Source: Brevundimonas sp. (GTDB lineage: Bacteria > Pseudomonadota > Alphaproteobacteria > Caulobacterales > Caulobacteraceae). Taken from it: DNA of 64,000 nucleotides. Below are positions 32,150-42,800 of this stretch, in pieces. Under the pieces are notes generated by a model, which worked only from the letters and a program-made list of their open reading frames with translations, was not told the origin of the DNA and searched no databases. A program made the translations under genes and the position numbers. Position 1 is the stretch's first letter; each line of letters opens with the position of its first letter. The stretch lies in the NCBI RefSeq assembly GCF_030682035.1, contig NZ_JAUXQZ010000031.1, forward strand, positions 84,991 to 148,990. The letters run 5' to 3'.

Positions 32150-35130
32150 TGACCCGCAAGTCCATCCAGTATCTGGGGGCCGCCTCGGCTCTCGCCATGG
32201 CCGTCTCGCTGGCCTGCGCCGGCGGGGCCTCGGCCCAGGGCGCCACGTCCACCCTCCGGGGGACGATCTATGAAGGCCTGGCGGTCGAGACCGGCGGCAG
32301 CATCACGGCGACCGAAGTCGCTACCGGCTATGTCAGCCGGGGCCGGATCGGCGACGACGGCGGCTATGTGCTCTCGGGTCTGCGTCCCGGCACCTACCGC
32401 ATCAACGTCACGACGGCGGACGGCCAGTCGGTCGAGGATCTGATCACCATCGCCCTGGGCCAGGTGGCCACGCTCGATCTTGATGTGGCCCCGGTTGTAA
32501 CCGGTTCCAGCGACGCTGGCGCATCCGAACTGGATGATGTGATCGTCACCGGCCGCCGCATCTTCGAGGTGCGGACCTCGGAAGTCGCGACCAACGTCAG
32601 CCAGACCCAGATCAACAACCTGCCGCAGATCAGCCGCAACTTCCTGAACTTCGCGGCGCTCGCGCCCGGCGTGCGGGTCACCGAGGGCGAGACCGAACGC
32701 ACCATCTCCGCCGGGGGCCAGGGCGCCTCGGCCATCAACGTCTTCATCGACGGCCAGAACCAGAAGTCGACCATCATCGACGGCGGCGTCGGCGGTCAGG
32801 ACGACAGTCGCGGCAACCCCTTCCCGCAGGTCGCCATCCAGGAGTTCCGGGTCATCTCCCAGAACTTCAAGGCCGAGTTTGAGCAGGCCTCGTCCTCGAT
32901 CATCACCTCGGTGACCCGTTCTGGCACCAACGAGCTGACCGGCGACGCCTTCATCACCTATCAGGACAGCGACTGGACCTCTGAAGACTACCAAGGCCGC
33001 GAAGTGGGCGTCGAGCGGCTACAGTACGGCGGTTCGGTCGGCGGACCGATCATCGAGGATCGGCTGCATTTCTTCGGCGCCTATGAGCGCAAGGACGAGA
33101 CCCGCCGCAACACCGTCGCCCTGTTCCGTGCGGCCTACGCGCCGTTGTTCGGCGCCGACACCGGGACCTTCGACGCGCCGTTCGAGGAAGACCTGTTCTT
33201 CGGCAAGCTGTCCTGGTCGATCGACGACCGTCAGCGCCTCGACCTCAGCGCCACCTACCGCACCGAGGCCGATATCCGCGACTTCGGCGGCAACAACGCC
33301 TACAGCCGCGCCAACGAGATCAATACCGATGTTTCCTCGGTGGTCTTGCGCCACCAATACCAGGGCGACGGCTTCCTCAACGAGGCCCAGTTCGACATCT
33401 ATGAGTACAATTACAATCCGACGGCTCTGAACTTCTCCGACTACGGCCGGTCGTACGTCATCTTCCGGGACGACAACGGTGGCCTGCCGGGCTTCCAGTA
33501 CAACGTGTTCAACCGCGAAGACACGGTGTTCAACACCGGCGGCCAGAGCAATAACCAGGACATCCGCCAGCGCAGCTTCACGTTCCGGGACGACCTGACG
33601 TTCAACGACATCGAATGGAACGGCCAGCACACCATCAAGATGGGTGTAAAATTTTCCGCCCAAAACATGTATGTGAACAAGCAGTTTGGCCGGAACCCGC
33701 AGTTCATCTTCGACGTCGACGCGCGGCCCGAGATCAACGGCAGTCGGGACATCCCGGTCCGTGTCGAACTGGGAACCGCCGTCGCGCCCGCCGATGTTGA
33801 TAACAATGTCTTCGGCCTCTACATCCAGGACGACTGGCAGATTTCCAGCCAACTGGAGGTGAACCTCGGCCTGCGCTGGGACTATGAGGACAACGCCGTC
33901 AACAACGACTATTCGACGCCCGCCGCCATCCGCGACACGCTGAACAGAATCCAGGCCCTGCCGGGTTACGACTTCCCCTCCTACTTCAACCCGGCTGACT
34001 ACATCACCGACGGCCGTGACGCCTTCACCGGCGCCTTCCAGCCGCGCATCGGCTTCTCGTACGACGTCTTCGACGACGAACGGACGGTGATCTTCGGCGG
34101 CGCCGGTCGCTACTACGACCGGGTCGGCTTCAACTTCGCCTTCGACGAGCGCTTCAAGCCCTTCCAGTTCAACAAGGAGATCTTCTTCTCCGTGGCCGGC
34201 GGCATGCGCGGCGGCGTCAACACCGTCGCCTGGAACTCGACCTATCTGACTCCGGCCGGCCTCGATCCCCTGCTGGCCGCAACGCCGGGGTCCGGCGAAA
34301 TCTTCCTGATCAACAACGACATGGAGCCGCCGCGGACCGACCAGTTCAACCTTGGCATCCGCCAGAAGTTCGGCGACTTCCAGACCGCCCTGACCTTCGC
34401 CTACGGCAAGACCGAAAACCTGTTCGCCTGGTATATCGCCAACGCCGGTTCGGAGACGGGCAACCGCTTCTCGGGTCCGACGCCCGGTTCGGTCGGACAT
34501 CCGGAGTTCCGCAACCTGATCTTCTTCGGCAACAACGACGCCGAACAGACCTTCAAGGCCATGTATCTGACGATCGACAAGCCGTTCGACACCGACAGCG
34601 GCTGGGGGATGCAGTTCACCTACACCCTGTCGGAAGCCGAGCGTAACGGCAGTCGCGACAACGGCCTCACCGGCTTCGACTTCGACTACAACCGCCCGGG
34701 CCTGTCTCCGACCTTCCCGACCAACCAGGACGAACGGCACCGGATCGTGGCGTCGGGCATCGTCGCCCTGCCGTTCGACTTCCGCCTTTCAGGCATCCTG
34801 ACCCTCGGCTCGGGCCTTCCCTTCCACCAGTACGTCTGCCCGAGAGCATCCAATCCGGACATCTGCTGGAACGGCGGCCGGCCGGACAAGGAGGACTTCC
34901 TCTTCTTCCCGAACTCCTTCGCCTTCCGCCAGGTCGACCTGCGCCTGACCAAGTCGTTCGAGGTGTTCAATGGCCAGTCGGTCGAACTGATCCTGGACGC
35001 GATCAACGTGTTCAACTTCGAGAACTACTCCAACTTCGAACAGTGCCTGTGCTCGTCGGAATACCGCGCACCGCGCGGACAGTTCCTGCCGACCCGCAGC
35101 TTCCAGATCGGCATGCGCTACCGCTGGTAG
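32149..35130 (+). CDS. TonB-dependent receptor with N-terminal carboxypeptidase-like domain (Oar type)
   Basis: An outer-membrane receptor of 993 residues. A signal peptide is followed by a carboxypeptidase-regulatory-like fold (STLRGTIYEGLAVETGGSI, VLSGLRPGTYRINVT), a plug domain (NNLPQISRNFLNFAALAPGV, EFRVISQNFKAEF) and a C-terminal barrel closing with RSFQIGMRYRW. Such receptors take up oligosaccharides that are too large for porins. The C-terminal third has cysteines in pairs (CPRASNPDIC and EQCLC), perhaps surface disulfides. A terminator separates it from the next gene, so the receptor and the downstream hydrolase-transporter operon may be transcribed separately. Confidence 0.93.
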   Translation: MTRKSIQYLGAASALAMAVSLACAGGASAQGATSTLRGTIYEGLAVETGGSITATEVATGYVSRGRIGDDGGYVLSGLRPGTYRINVTTADGQSVEDLITIALGQVATLDLDVAPVVTGSSDAGASELDDVIVTGRRIFEVRTSEVATNVSQTQINNLPQISRNFLNFAALAPGVRVTEGETERTISAGGQGASAINVFIDGQNQKSTIIDGGVGGQDDSRGNPFPQVAIQEFRVISQNFKAEFEQASSSIITSVTRSGTNELTGDAFITYQDSDWTSEDYQGREVGVERLQYGGSVGGPIIEDRLHFFGAYERKDETRRNTVALFRAAYAPLFGADTGTFDAPFEEDLFFGKLSWSIDDRQRLDLSATYRTEADIRDFGGNNAYSRANEINTDVSSVVLRHQYQGDGFLNEAQFDIYEYNYNPTALNFSDYGRSYVIFRDDNGGLPGFQYNVFNREDTVFNTGGQSNNQDIRQRSFTFRDDLTFNDIEWNGQHTIKMGVKFSAQNMYVNKQFGRNPQFIFDVDARPEINGSRDIPVRVELGTAVAPADVDNNVFGLYIQDDWQISSQLEVNLGLRWDYEDNAVNNDYSTPAAIRDTLNRIQALPGYDFPSYFNPADYITDGRDAFTGAFQPRIGFSYDVFDDERTVIFGGAGRYYDRVGFNFAFDERFKPFQFNKEIFFSVAGGMRGGVNTVAWNSTYLTPAGLDPLLAATPGSGEIFLINNDMEPPRTDQFNLGIRQKFGDFQTALTFAYGKTENLFAWYIANAGSETGNRFSGPTPGSVGHPEFRNLIFFGNNDAEQTFKAMYLTIDKPFDTDSGWGMQFTYTLSEAERNGSRDNGLTGFDFDYNRPGLSPTFPTNQDERHRIVASGIVALPFDFRLSGILTLGSGLPFHQYVCPRASNPDICWNGGRPDKEDFLFFPNSFAFRQVDLRLTKSFEVFNGQSVELILDAINVFNFENYSNFEQCLCSSEYRAPRGQFLPTRSFQIGMRYRW

Positions 35131-35149
35131 GTCCTGCCCGAGCCTGACG

Positions 35150-35188
35150 GCCGTCCCCCGATCCTGACGGGGGGCGGTCGACTTTTTT
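35150..35188 (+). terminator. Rho-independent terminator after TonB receptor
   Basis: GCCGTCCCCCG pairs with CGGGGGGCGGT (two wobble pairs) over a short loop, followed after three bases by six T. It should stop or attenuate readthrough from the receptor gene into the next. Confidence 0.75.
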
Positions 35189-35222
35189 GACCGTCGTGCG
35201 TTGGAGTATGAGGATGGAGCCC

Positions 35223-36668
35223 ATGAATCGTCGTCGGTTTCTTATGGGTTCCACGGTCGCCGGCGCGACGGCGCTGGGCGTTTCGGCCTGCGGACCGATG
35301 GCTGGCCTTGAAGCGATGCGGCCGATGTCGGCGCGGATCGACCCCGAAATTGACGAACTGCAGGAACGCACCTTCCGCTGGTTCACCCATGTCACCAACC
35401 GGTCCAACGGTCTGACGCCGGACCGCTGGCCGACCGAGTCCTTCTCGTCGGTGGCCGCCGTCGGCTTCGCCCTGACCTGCTGGCCGGTCGGGGTCGAGCG
35501 GGGCTGGATCACCCGGGCCGAGGCGCGCGAGCGCACCCTGACCACCATCCGCTTCTTCCATGATGCGCCTCAGGGGCCGCAGGCGACCGGCGTCACCGGC
35601 TACAAGGGCTTCTTCTATCATTTCCTGGACATGGGGACCGGCCACCGGTTCGGCCGCACCGAACTGTCGACAGTAGACACAACCCTGCTGGTCGCAGGCA
35701 TGCTGTTCGCGGCGCGCTGGTTCGACGGTGACCATGCTGACGAGGCCGAAATCCGGCGGCTGGCCCAGGCGGTCTATGACCGGATTGAATGGGACTGGGC
35801 GGTCGTCCGGCCCAACCGCATCTCGATGGGCTGGCACCCGGAGACCGGGCATATTCCGCATGACTGGCATGTCTATAACGAAGGGATGCTGGTCCTGCTG
35901 CTGGCCATCGGCAGCGCGACCCATCCGGTTCCGGCTTCCGTCTGGGACGAATGGTGCAGCGTCTATGACCGCAGCTGGACCGATCGCTGGGGTCCGCCGC
36001 ACCTGGCCTTCGCGCCCCTGTTCGGGCACCAGTACAGCCAGATGTACGTCGACTACCGCGGCATCCGCGACGCCTGGCTGCGGGCCAAGTCGGCCGAGAT
36101 CGGCGCGTTCGACTATTTCCAGAACAGCGTCCGCGCGGTCGAGGCCCAGCAGAAATACGCCATCGACAACCCGCTGGGCTGGGCCGGCTATTCGGCCGAG
36201 GTCTGGGGCCTGACGGCCTGCGACGGCCCCGGCGATTTCAAACAGGTGATCGGCGGGCGCGAGCGCGAGTTCTTCAGCTATTCCGCGCGTGGCCCGGGCG
36301 ACCGCGACGACGGCACGATCGCGCCGACGGCGGCCATGGCCTCGATGCCGTTCGCCCCGGCCGCGGTCACCGCCTGTCTGAAGGCGCTGAAGGCGCGGTA
36401 CGGGGCAGGAGTTTATACCGAATACGGCTTCCTCGACTCTTTCAATCCGACCCTGACGGAACATGAGGGCCGGTTGCAGCACGGACGGATCGTGCCGGGC
36501 GTGGGTTGGGTCGACGGCGACTACCTGGGCATCGACCAAGGCCCGATCGTCATCATGATCGAGAACCATCGCTCCGACGCTGTCTGGAAGCGGATGCGGG
36601 GCGAGCCCAACCTGACGCGGGGGCTGAAGCGGGCCGGGTTCGACGGCGGTTGGCTGGACACCGTATGA
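35223..36668 (+). CDS. Glycoamylase-like glycoside hydrolase (GH144-type), Tat lipoprotein
   Basis: A 481-residue protein from the ATG at 35223; the frame opens 12 codons earlier. The leader NRRRFLMGST followed by VSACG shows a twin-arginine motif and a lipobox, so it is exported folded and tethered as lipoprotein. The body matches the glycoamylase-like domain (TFRWFTHVTNRSNGLTPDRW, KGFFYHFLDM, WHVYNEGMLVLLLAIG, DSFNPTL). Members of the related GH144 family hydrolyse beta-1,2-glucans; that substrate is a reasonable guess but another glucan is possible. Its stop overlaps the start of the binding-protein gene (ATGA), so the two are coupled. Confidence 0.85.
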   Translation: MNRRRFLMGSTVAGATALGVSACGPMAGLEAMRPMSARIDPEIDELQERTFRWFTHVTNRSNGLTPDRWPTESFSSVAAVGFALTCWPVGVERGWITRAEARERTLTTIRFFHDAPQGPQATGVTGYKGFFYHFLDMGTGHRFGRTELSTVDTTLLVAGMLFAARWFDGDHADEAEIRRLAQAVYDRIEWDWAVVRPNRISMGWHPETGHIPHDWHVYNEGMLVLLLAIGSATHPVPASVWDEWCSVYDRSWTDRWGPPHLAFAPLFGHQYSQMYVDYRGIRDAWLRAKSAEIGAFDYFQNSVRAVEAQQKYAIDNPLGWAGYSAEVWGLTACDGPGDFKQVIGGREREFFSYSARGPGDRDDGTIAPTAAMASMPFAPAAVTACLKALKARYGAGVYTEYGFLDSFNPTLTEHEGRLQHGRIVPGVGWVDGDYLGIDQGPIVIMIENHRSDAVWKRMRGEPNLTRGLKRAGFDGGWLDTV

Positions 36669-37939
36669 CAGCTCTCCGGCCGGATCGACGCGCGACGCTC
36701 GGCCTGCTGGCCGGGGCCGCCGCGTCCGGTGTGGCGGGCTGCGGTCGACGCGACGACGGAAGGACGCGCCTCTCTTTCTGGGCCATGGGCAATGAGGCGA
36801 CCAATGTCCCGCAGATTTTGCCCGAGTTCGAACGGCTGAACCCCGGCATCACGGTCAATGTGCAAGCGCTGCCCTGGACCGCCGCCCATTCGAAACTCTT
36901 GACCGCCTATGCCGGATCGTCGCTGCCGGACCTCAGCCAGGTCGGCAACACCTGGGTGTCGGAAATGGCGGCGATAGGGGCGATCAGCCCGGTGCCGGCG
37001 TCGGCGGCGGACCTGCTGACCGACCAATTCCCGGCCGTTCTGGAGACCAACCGCATCGGCGGGCAGGTGGTGGGCACGCCCTGGTACGTCGACACCCGGC
37101 TGATCTACTACCGCTCCGACATGCTGGAACGGGCCGGCTTCGACGCCGTGCCCCAGACCTGGGACGGCTGGAAGGCCGCCATGCATGCGGTCAAGCGGGT
37201 CGCCGGTCCCGGGGCCTTCGCGGTTCTGCTGCCGGTCAATGAGTTCGAACAGCTGCTGACCTTCGGCCTGCAGGGGACCGAAGCGTTGCTGCGCGACCGC
37301 GACACACGCGGGAACTTCTCCAGCGCCTCCTTCATCGCCGCCCTGGAATTCTACAAGAGCCTGTTCGACGAGGGTCTGGCTCCGGTCGCCTCCTCGACGC
37401 AGATTTCCAACGTCTGGACCGAGTTCGAGCGGGGGTATTTCAGCTTCTATTTCTCCGGTCCCTGGACCATCGGCGAGTTCAAGGACCGGCTGAAGCCGAC
37501 CACGCGCTGGATGACCTCGGGCGTGCCGGGACCGACGGGGCCGGGGGCCTCGGCGCCGGGCGGGTCGTCGCTGGTGGTCTATCGCCGTTCGCCGCATCAG
37601 GAGGCGGCGTGGAAACTGGTGCGCTTCCTGTCCGACCCGGCGGTGCAGGCGCGATTCAATGTCATCACCGGTGATCTGCCGGCGCGCGAGAGCGCCTGGG
37701 CCGCCCCCGGGGTCGCCAACGACCCCTATATCGCCGCCTTCAAGGGCCAGCTGGCGCGAGCGAAGGCCGTGCCCAAGGTGCCGGAATGGGAGCGGATCGT
37801 CACCGAGATGCAGATCGTCGCCGAGCGGATGGTGCGCGGCGAGTATATCCCCCGCGCCGCCGCCGCCGAGATCGACCGCCGCGCCGACCGGCTGCTGGAG
37901 AAGCGCCGCTGGATGATCGAACAGGGGAGGGCGGTATGA
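36665..37939 (+). CDS. Sugar ABC transporter solute-binding protein, Tat lipoprotein
   Basis: A 424-residue binding protein. The start RPDRRATLGLLAGAAASG and the lipobox VAGCG look like a twin-arginine lipoprotein leader. The mature part has the typical family 1 binding-protein marks FWAMGNEATNVPQILPEFE, VGTPWYVDTRLIYYRSDML and FYFSGPWTIGEF. It starts inside the stop of the glycoside hydrolase gene and its stop overlaps the next permease start. This fits delivery of sugars released in the periplasm. Two Tat lipoproteins in a row are unusual. Confidence 0.92.
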   Translation: MTALRPDRRATLGLLAGAAASGVAGCGRRDDGRTRLSFWAMGNEATNVPQILPEFERLNPGITVNVQALPWTAAHSKLLTAYAGSSLPDLSQVGNTWVSEMAAIGAISPVPASAADLLTDQFPAVLETNRIGGQVVGTPWYVDTRLIYYRSDMLERAGFDAVPQTWDGWKAAMHAVKRVAGPGAFAVLLPVNEFEQLLTFGLQGTEALLRDRDTRGNFSSASFIAALEFYKSLFDEGLAPVASSTQISNVWTEFERGYFSFYFSGPWTIGEFKDRLKPTTRWMTSGVPGPTGPGASAPGGSSLVVYRRSPHQEAAWKLVRFLSDPAVQARFNVITGDLPARESAWAAPGVANDPYIAAFKGQLARAKAVPKVPEWERIVTEMQIVAERMVRGEYIPRAAAAEIDRRADRLLEKRRWMIEQGRAV

Positions 37940-38868
37940 GCGCCACCGCCGTCATCGCCAAGCCCGTCCGCAAGGCCGGAACCCGTCGGTCGCGCGAGCG
38001 GGCGGCCTGGGGCTTCGTCGCCCCCTCCCTGATCGCCATCGGCGTCTTCTTCGCCATCCCCGTCTTTTCGGCCCTGCTGCTCAGCCTGACCGATTTCGAC
38101 ATCTACGCCCTGGCCGATATCGGCAACGTCCGCTTCGTTGGTCTGCAGAACTATGAGCGGCTGCTGGGCAATCCGCTGTTCTGGACGGCGATGAAGAACA
38201 CCGGCCTGTTCGCCGTCATCGGCGTGCCGCTGTCGATCATCACCTCGCTGGGTGCGGCGGTGATCCTCAATGCGCGGGTGGTGAAGTGGCGGCCGCTGTG
38301 GCGGGTGATGTTCTTCGCCCCCTATGTCACCACCCTCGTGGCCACGGCGGTGCTGTGGAACTATCTGCTGCACACCAAATACGGCGTCATCAACTGGGCG
38401 ATCCAAAGCCTCGGCCTGCCCGCCGTCGACTGGCTGGGCCAGCCCTCGACCTCGATCCCGGCCATCCTGATGTTCGTGGTCTGGAAGATCTTCGGCTACA
38501 ATATGCTCATCTTCCTCGCGGTTCTGCAGACCGTGCCGGACGACCTCTACGAGGCCGCGCGCATCGACGGGGCCGGGCCGTGGAAGCAGTTCAAACACGT
38601 CACCCTGCCGGCCATCGCCCCGACCCTGCTGCTGGTCTCGATCATCTCGGTCGCCGGCTTCTTCCAGCTGTTCGCCGAGCCCTATGTGATGACCCAGGGC
38701 GGACCGGCGCAGTCCACCGTGACCGTGCTCTACTTCATGTACGAAGAGGGCTTCAAATGGTGGAACCTCGGCTCCGCCAGCGCCGTCGCCTTCGTGCTGT
38801 TCCTGTGCATCCTGGCTGTGACCCTGGTGCAGCTGGCGGTCGCCAAAAAGATGGGGGCCTACGAATGA
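37936..38868 (+). CDS. Sugar ABC transporter permease, MalF type
   Basis: A 310-residue inner-membrane permease. The start at 37936 gives a short cytoplasmic N-terminus and six helices; the cytoplasmic EAA motif is EAARIDGAGPWKQFKHVTLP, which contacts the ATPase. Four-base overlaps link it to the binding protein before and the second permease after. No gene for an ATP-binding subunit follows. Confidence 0.93.
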   Translation: MSATAVIAKPVRKAGTRRSRERAAWGFVAPSLIAIGVFFAIPVFSALLLSLTDFDIYALADIGNVRFVGLQNYERLLGNPLFWTAMKNTGLFAVIGVPLSIITSLGAAVILNARVVKWRPLWRVMFFAPYVTTLVATAVLWNYLLHTKYGVINWAIQSLGLPAVDWLGQPSTSIPAILMFVVWKIFGYNMLIFLAVLQTVPDDLYEAARIDGAGPWKQFKHVTLPAIAPTLLLVSIISVAGFFQLFAEPYVMTQGGPAQSTVTVLYFMYEEGFKWWNLGSASAVAFVLFLCILAVTLVQLAVAKKMGAYE

Positions 38869-39689
38869 GGGCCCGGACCGTCAATGCCATCCTGCTGAAC
38901 CTCGCGGTGGCCTTCATCGCGTTGGCGGTCCTGTTCCCGCTGGCCTGGATGGTGTCGGTCAGCTTCATGTCGACCGGCGAGGCGGCGGTCTTCCCGCCGC
39001 CGTTGCTGCCCAGGACCTGGACGCTGGAACACTATCGCGACCTGTTCCTGACCCAGGGGATGGGCCGCTATCTGTGGAACAGCTTCGCCCTGGCCTCGAT
39101 GGCCACCGGGCTGGCCCTGGCCTTCACCGTCCCGGCCGGCTACGCCTTCGCCAAACTGGCCTTCAAGGGCCGGGACAAGGTGTTCCAGCTGCTGGTTGCG
39201 GCCTTGGTGGTGCCAGCCCAGATCGGCACCCTGCCGCTGTTCCTGATGCTCAAGCAGTTGGGGCTGGTGAACACCTATGCCGGGGCGCTGGTGCCGTGGT
39301 TGGCCTCGATCTTCGGTCTGTTTCTCGTGCGCCAGTACGCGCTGAGCATCCCCGACGAGATGCTGGAGGCCGCCCGTATCGACGGCGCCTCGGAAGGCCA
39401 GATCTTCCGCCGCGTGGTCCTGCCGACCTTGCAACCGATCATCGTGACGCTGGCCCTGTTCGTCTTCCTGGGCAGCTGGAACGACTTCCTGTGGCCGCTG
39501 ATCATCCTGACGGACCAGTCCAACTACACCCTGCCGGTGGCCTTGGCGGCCCTGTCGCGCGAGCATGTGCAGGACATCGAGATGATGATGGCCGGCGCCG
39601 TCATCACCGTCGCCCCGGTCCTGATCCTCTTCCTCGCCCTGCAACGCTACTACATCCGCGGCATGCTGGCCGGGAGCGTGAAGGGGTAG
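38865..39689 (+). CDS. Sugar ABC transporter permease, MalG type
   Basis: A 274-residue permease, six helices, with the EAA motif EAARIDGASEGQIFRRVVLP and a family-typical start near residue 15. It is the second subunit of the same importer. Immediately after its stop a string of hairpins begins, before the large secreted glycosidase gene. The missing ATPase must be supplied from elsewhere (an MsmK/UgpC-like shared subunit is the usual answer). Confidence 0.93.
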   Translation: MRARTVNAILLNLAVAFIALAVLFPLAWMVSVSFMSTGEAAVFPPPLLPRTWTLEHYRDLFLTQGMGRYLWNSFALASMATGLALAFTVPAGYAFAKLAFKGRDKVFQLLVAALVVPAQIGTLPLFLMLKQLGLVNTYAGALVPWLASIFGLFLVRQYALSIPDEMLEAARIDGASEGQIFRRVVLPTLQPIIVTLALFVFLGSWNDFLWPLIILTDQSNYTLPVALAALSREHVQDIEMMMAGAVITVAPVLILFLALQRYYIRGMLAGSVKG

Positions 39690-39818
39690 GTCCTCCTCCC
39701 CCAACGGGGGAGGAGGACCGCCTGAAAGGCGGTGGAGGGGTGTTTCCCCTCCACCGGTGTTCGGGGCTGGCGCCCCTCCACCATGCTTCGCATGGTCCCC
39801 CTCCCCTGAAGGGGAGGA
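39690..39818. repeat. Row of four or five perfect hairpins between permease and glycosidase genes
   Basis: In order: GTCCTCCTCCCCC/GGGGGAGGAGGAC (13-base stem, AAC loop), CCGCCT/AGGCGG, GGTGGAGGGG/CCCCTCCACC, ACCATGC/GCATGGT and CCTCCCC/GGGGAGG. It is a REP-like cluster, possibly an RNA-stabilising or processing site inside the operon. Confidence 0.75.
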
Positions 39819-39835
39819 ACGATGGAGTCGAGCTG

Positions 39836-42800
39836 ATGCTGTCTGCCCGTTCGCTGCTGGCCGCTGTCGCCGCCTTCGTTCTGGCGACCCCCGCCCACGC
39901 CCAGACCTCCCGCGTGCTCGACCCTTTCGAGACACTCACCTCTTGGGCCGCCGACGCCTCGACGGACGTGTCCTCGACCATTTCGACTGTCGAGGGCCAC
40001 GACGGCCGGGCCATGCGGCTGACCTATGATTTCAACGGTCGGTCGGGCTACGCCTTTGCGGCTCGGGCCCTCGATCTGGACGTCCCCGAAAACTATGAGA
40101 TCAGCTTCTGGCTGCGCGGCGAGATGGTGCCCAATACGCTGGAGATCAAATTCGTCGACGCCTCGGGCGACAACGTCCACTGGCGCCAGATCAGGGGCTT
40201 CAAGGCCAACGCCGAATGGACCCGCTATGCCATCAAGGCGCGCCAGATCATCTGGGCCTGGGGCCCGAACCCGGACCGCACCTTCCGCGGGGCCGAACGG
40301 ATGGAGTTCGTGGTCACCGCCGGCGAGGGCGGGGCCGGCTGGATCGAGATCGACCAGCTGGAGCTGCGGGAGCTGCCGCCCGAACCCTCCGTGCCGCCAC
40401 GGCCGGTCGCGAGCGCGACAAGCGAGGAAGGGCTGAACGTCGCCGCCCGCGCGGTGGACGACGATCCGGCGACGGCCTGGCGGTCGAGCGGGGCGGACGC
40501 GCAGAGCCTGACGCTGGACCTCGGCTATGAGCGCGAGTTCGGCGGCGTCACCCTGCGCTGGGCGGAGCGGGCGGCGGCCTCGCGCTACCGGCTGATGGCG
40601 TCTTCGGACCAGCGGGACTGGCGCGAGCTGGCGGCGGTGGCCGGTGGGGACGGCGGCGTCGACTGGCTGCGCACGCCCGAGGCCTCGGCGCGCTGGCTGC
40701 GGCTTGAGTTGCGTTCGCCGGTCCCGGCGGTCGGCGGCGATCGACCGATCGGTGCCTATGCGCTGAACAGCCTCGAGATCGAGCCCCTGTCGTTCGGCGA
40801 GAGCCCGACGGCCTTCATGCGCGCGGTGGCCGGGGAGAACCGTCGGGGCCTGTATCCGCGGGGTTTCGTCGGCGAACAGCCCTACTGGACCCTCGTCGGC
40901 GTCGACGGTGGCGGCGAGAGCGGGCTGATCGGCGAGGACGGGGCCATCGAACTGCGCCGCGGCGGGCCGTCGATCGAGCCGTTCGTGCTGGACAACGGAC
41001 GTCTGGTGACCTGGGCGGATGTGAGCATCAGCCAGAGCCTGCAGGACGGCGACCTGCCGATCCCGACCGTGACCTGGACCTTCGACGATTGGACGCTGGC
41101 CGTCACGGCCTTCGCCGAGGGCACGCCGGAGCAGGCACAGCTGTACGGACGGTATGCACTGACCAACACCTCGAACCGCCCCCGGAACTTGACGCTGGCG
41201 CTGATGGCGCGGCCGTTCCAGGTCAACGGGCCATCGCAGTTTCTGGCCATTCCAGGGGGGGTCGGGCCGATCGAACAGATCGACTGGACAGGCTCGACCC
41301 TGGTGCTGAACGACGCCATTCGTGTCAGCAGCCTCACGGCGCCCGACGGCGTGGTGGCAAGCACCTTCGCCGCCGGCGCGGACCCGCAGAGCCTGCTTAC
41401 CGCCGCGGATCGCCCGCGCGATCCGGCCGAGCGATATGTGGACTCCGACAGCGGCGCTCTTATGTCGGGCGCCCTGCTGTATGACGTCACTCTGCAACCC
41501 GGTGAGACCCGGACGTTCGGCCTTGTGACCCGTCTGGCCGGACCGACGCCCGATCTGGCGCCGGTCGCCGACGTGGCGGGGACGCTCCAGGCCGCTCGCA
41601 ACCGGGTCGCCGCCGGCTGGCGCGAGAAGCTCGACCGTTTCGACCTGACCCTGCCGCCGCAGGCGCAGCGCATCGAGGACGTCATGCGCACCTCGCTGGC
41701 CCATATGCTGATGTCGCGGCAGGGGCCGATCCTGCAGCCGGGGACCCGCAGCTATAACCGCAGCTGGATCCGCGACGGGGCCATGATGGCCGAGGGGTTG
41801 AACCGGCTCGGCCATGCCGATCTGTCCGCCGACTATCTGCGCTGGTTCGCGCCGCTGGTGTTCGACAACGGCAAGGTGCCGTGCTGCGCCGATGCGCGCG
41901 GGGCCGATCCGGTGCCCGAGAACGACAGCCACGGCGAGTTCGTTTTCCTCGCCGCCGAAACGTACCGCTATACCGGCGACGCCGCCCTGCTGCGCGAGGT
42001 GTGGCCGCAGGTGCAGGCGGCGATCGCCTATATGGACACGCTGCGCGCCTCGACCCGAACGGCCGCGTACGAAGCGGCGGATCAGCGCCACCTCTACGGC
42101 CTGCTGCCGCCGACGATCAGCCACGAGGGCTATTCCGACCGGATCGCCTATAGCTACTGGGACGATTTCTGGGGCCTGCTCGGCTATCGCGACGCCGCCT
42201 TCATCGCCGAGACGCTGGGCGATACCGCCGCCGCCGCCCGCATCCGCGCCGCCGAGGCCGAGTTCCGCACCGACATCATGGCCTCGATCGAGGGGACGGC
42301 GCGCGTGCATGGCATCGACTGGATCGCCGGCGCCGCCGACCGCGGTGATTTCGACGCCACCTCGACCACCATCGCCCTGTCGCCCGCCGGCCTGATCGAC
42401 GACCTGCCGCAAGAGTTGCTGACGCGGACCTTCGACAAATGGTGGGAGAATTTCACCGCCCGGCAGGAGAACCGGCAGGCGTGGCGCGACTACACCCCCT
42501 ACGAACTGAGAAACGTCGGCGCCCTGGTTCGTCTGGGGCGCCGTGGGGACGCCCTGCGCGCGCTCGATTTCTATCTTGCCGACATGCGTCCCCGGGCCTG
42601 GAACGGCTGGGCCGAGGTGGTCGGCCGCGACGAGCGCGAGCCCCGCTTCATCGGCGACATGCCCCACGCCTGGATCAGCTCGGACTACATCCGATCGACG
42701 CTGGACCTGCTGGTCTATGACCGCGACCGCGACCATGCCCTGGTGCTGGCGGCGGGCGTGCCAACGGCCTGGCTGGAAGGCGAGGGGGTCGGGGTCACGA

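Noticed and set aside
32491..32510. LacI-like operator within the TonB receptor gene (GTTGTAACCGGTT)
   Set aside because: Only one half matches and there is no central symmetry; it is coding sequence.
33019..34740. 573-codon open frame on minus strand inside the TonB receptor
   Set aside because: Low-complexity Val/Glu/Asp-rich shadow; the plus-strand receptor is unambiguous.
39650..42736. 1028-codon open frame on minus strand opposite the discoidin glycosidase
   Set aside because: Shadow frame of a GC-rich gene; no signal peptide, motifs or ribosome-binding site.
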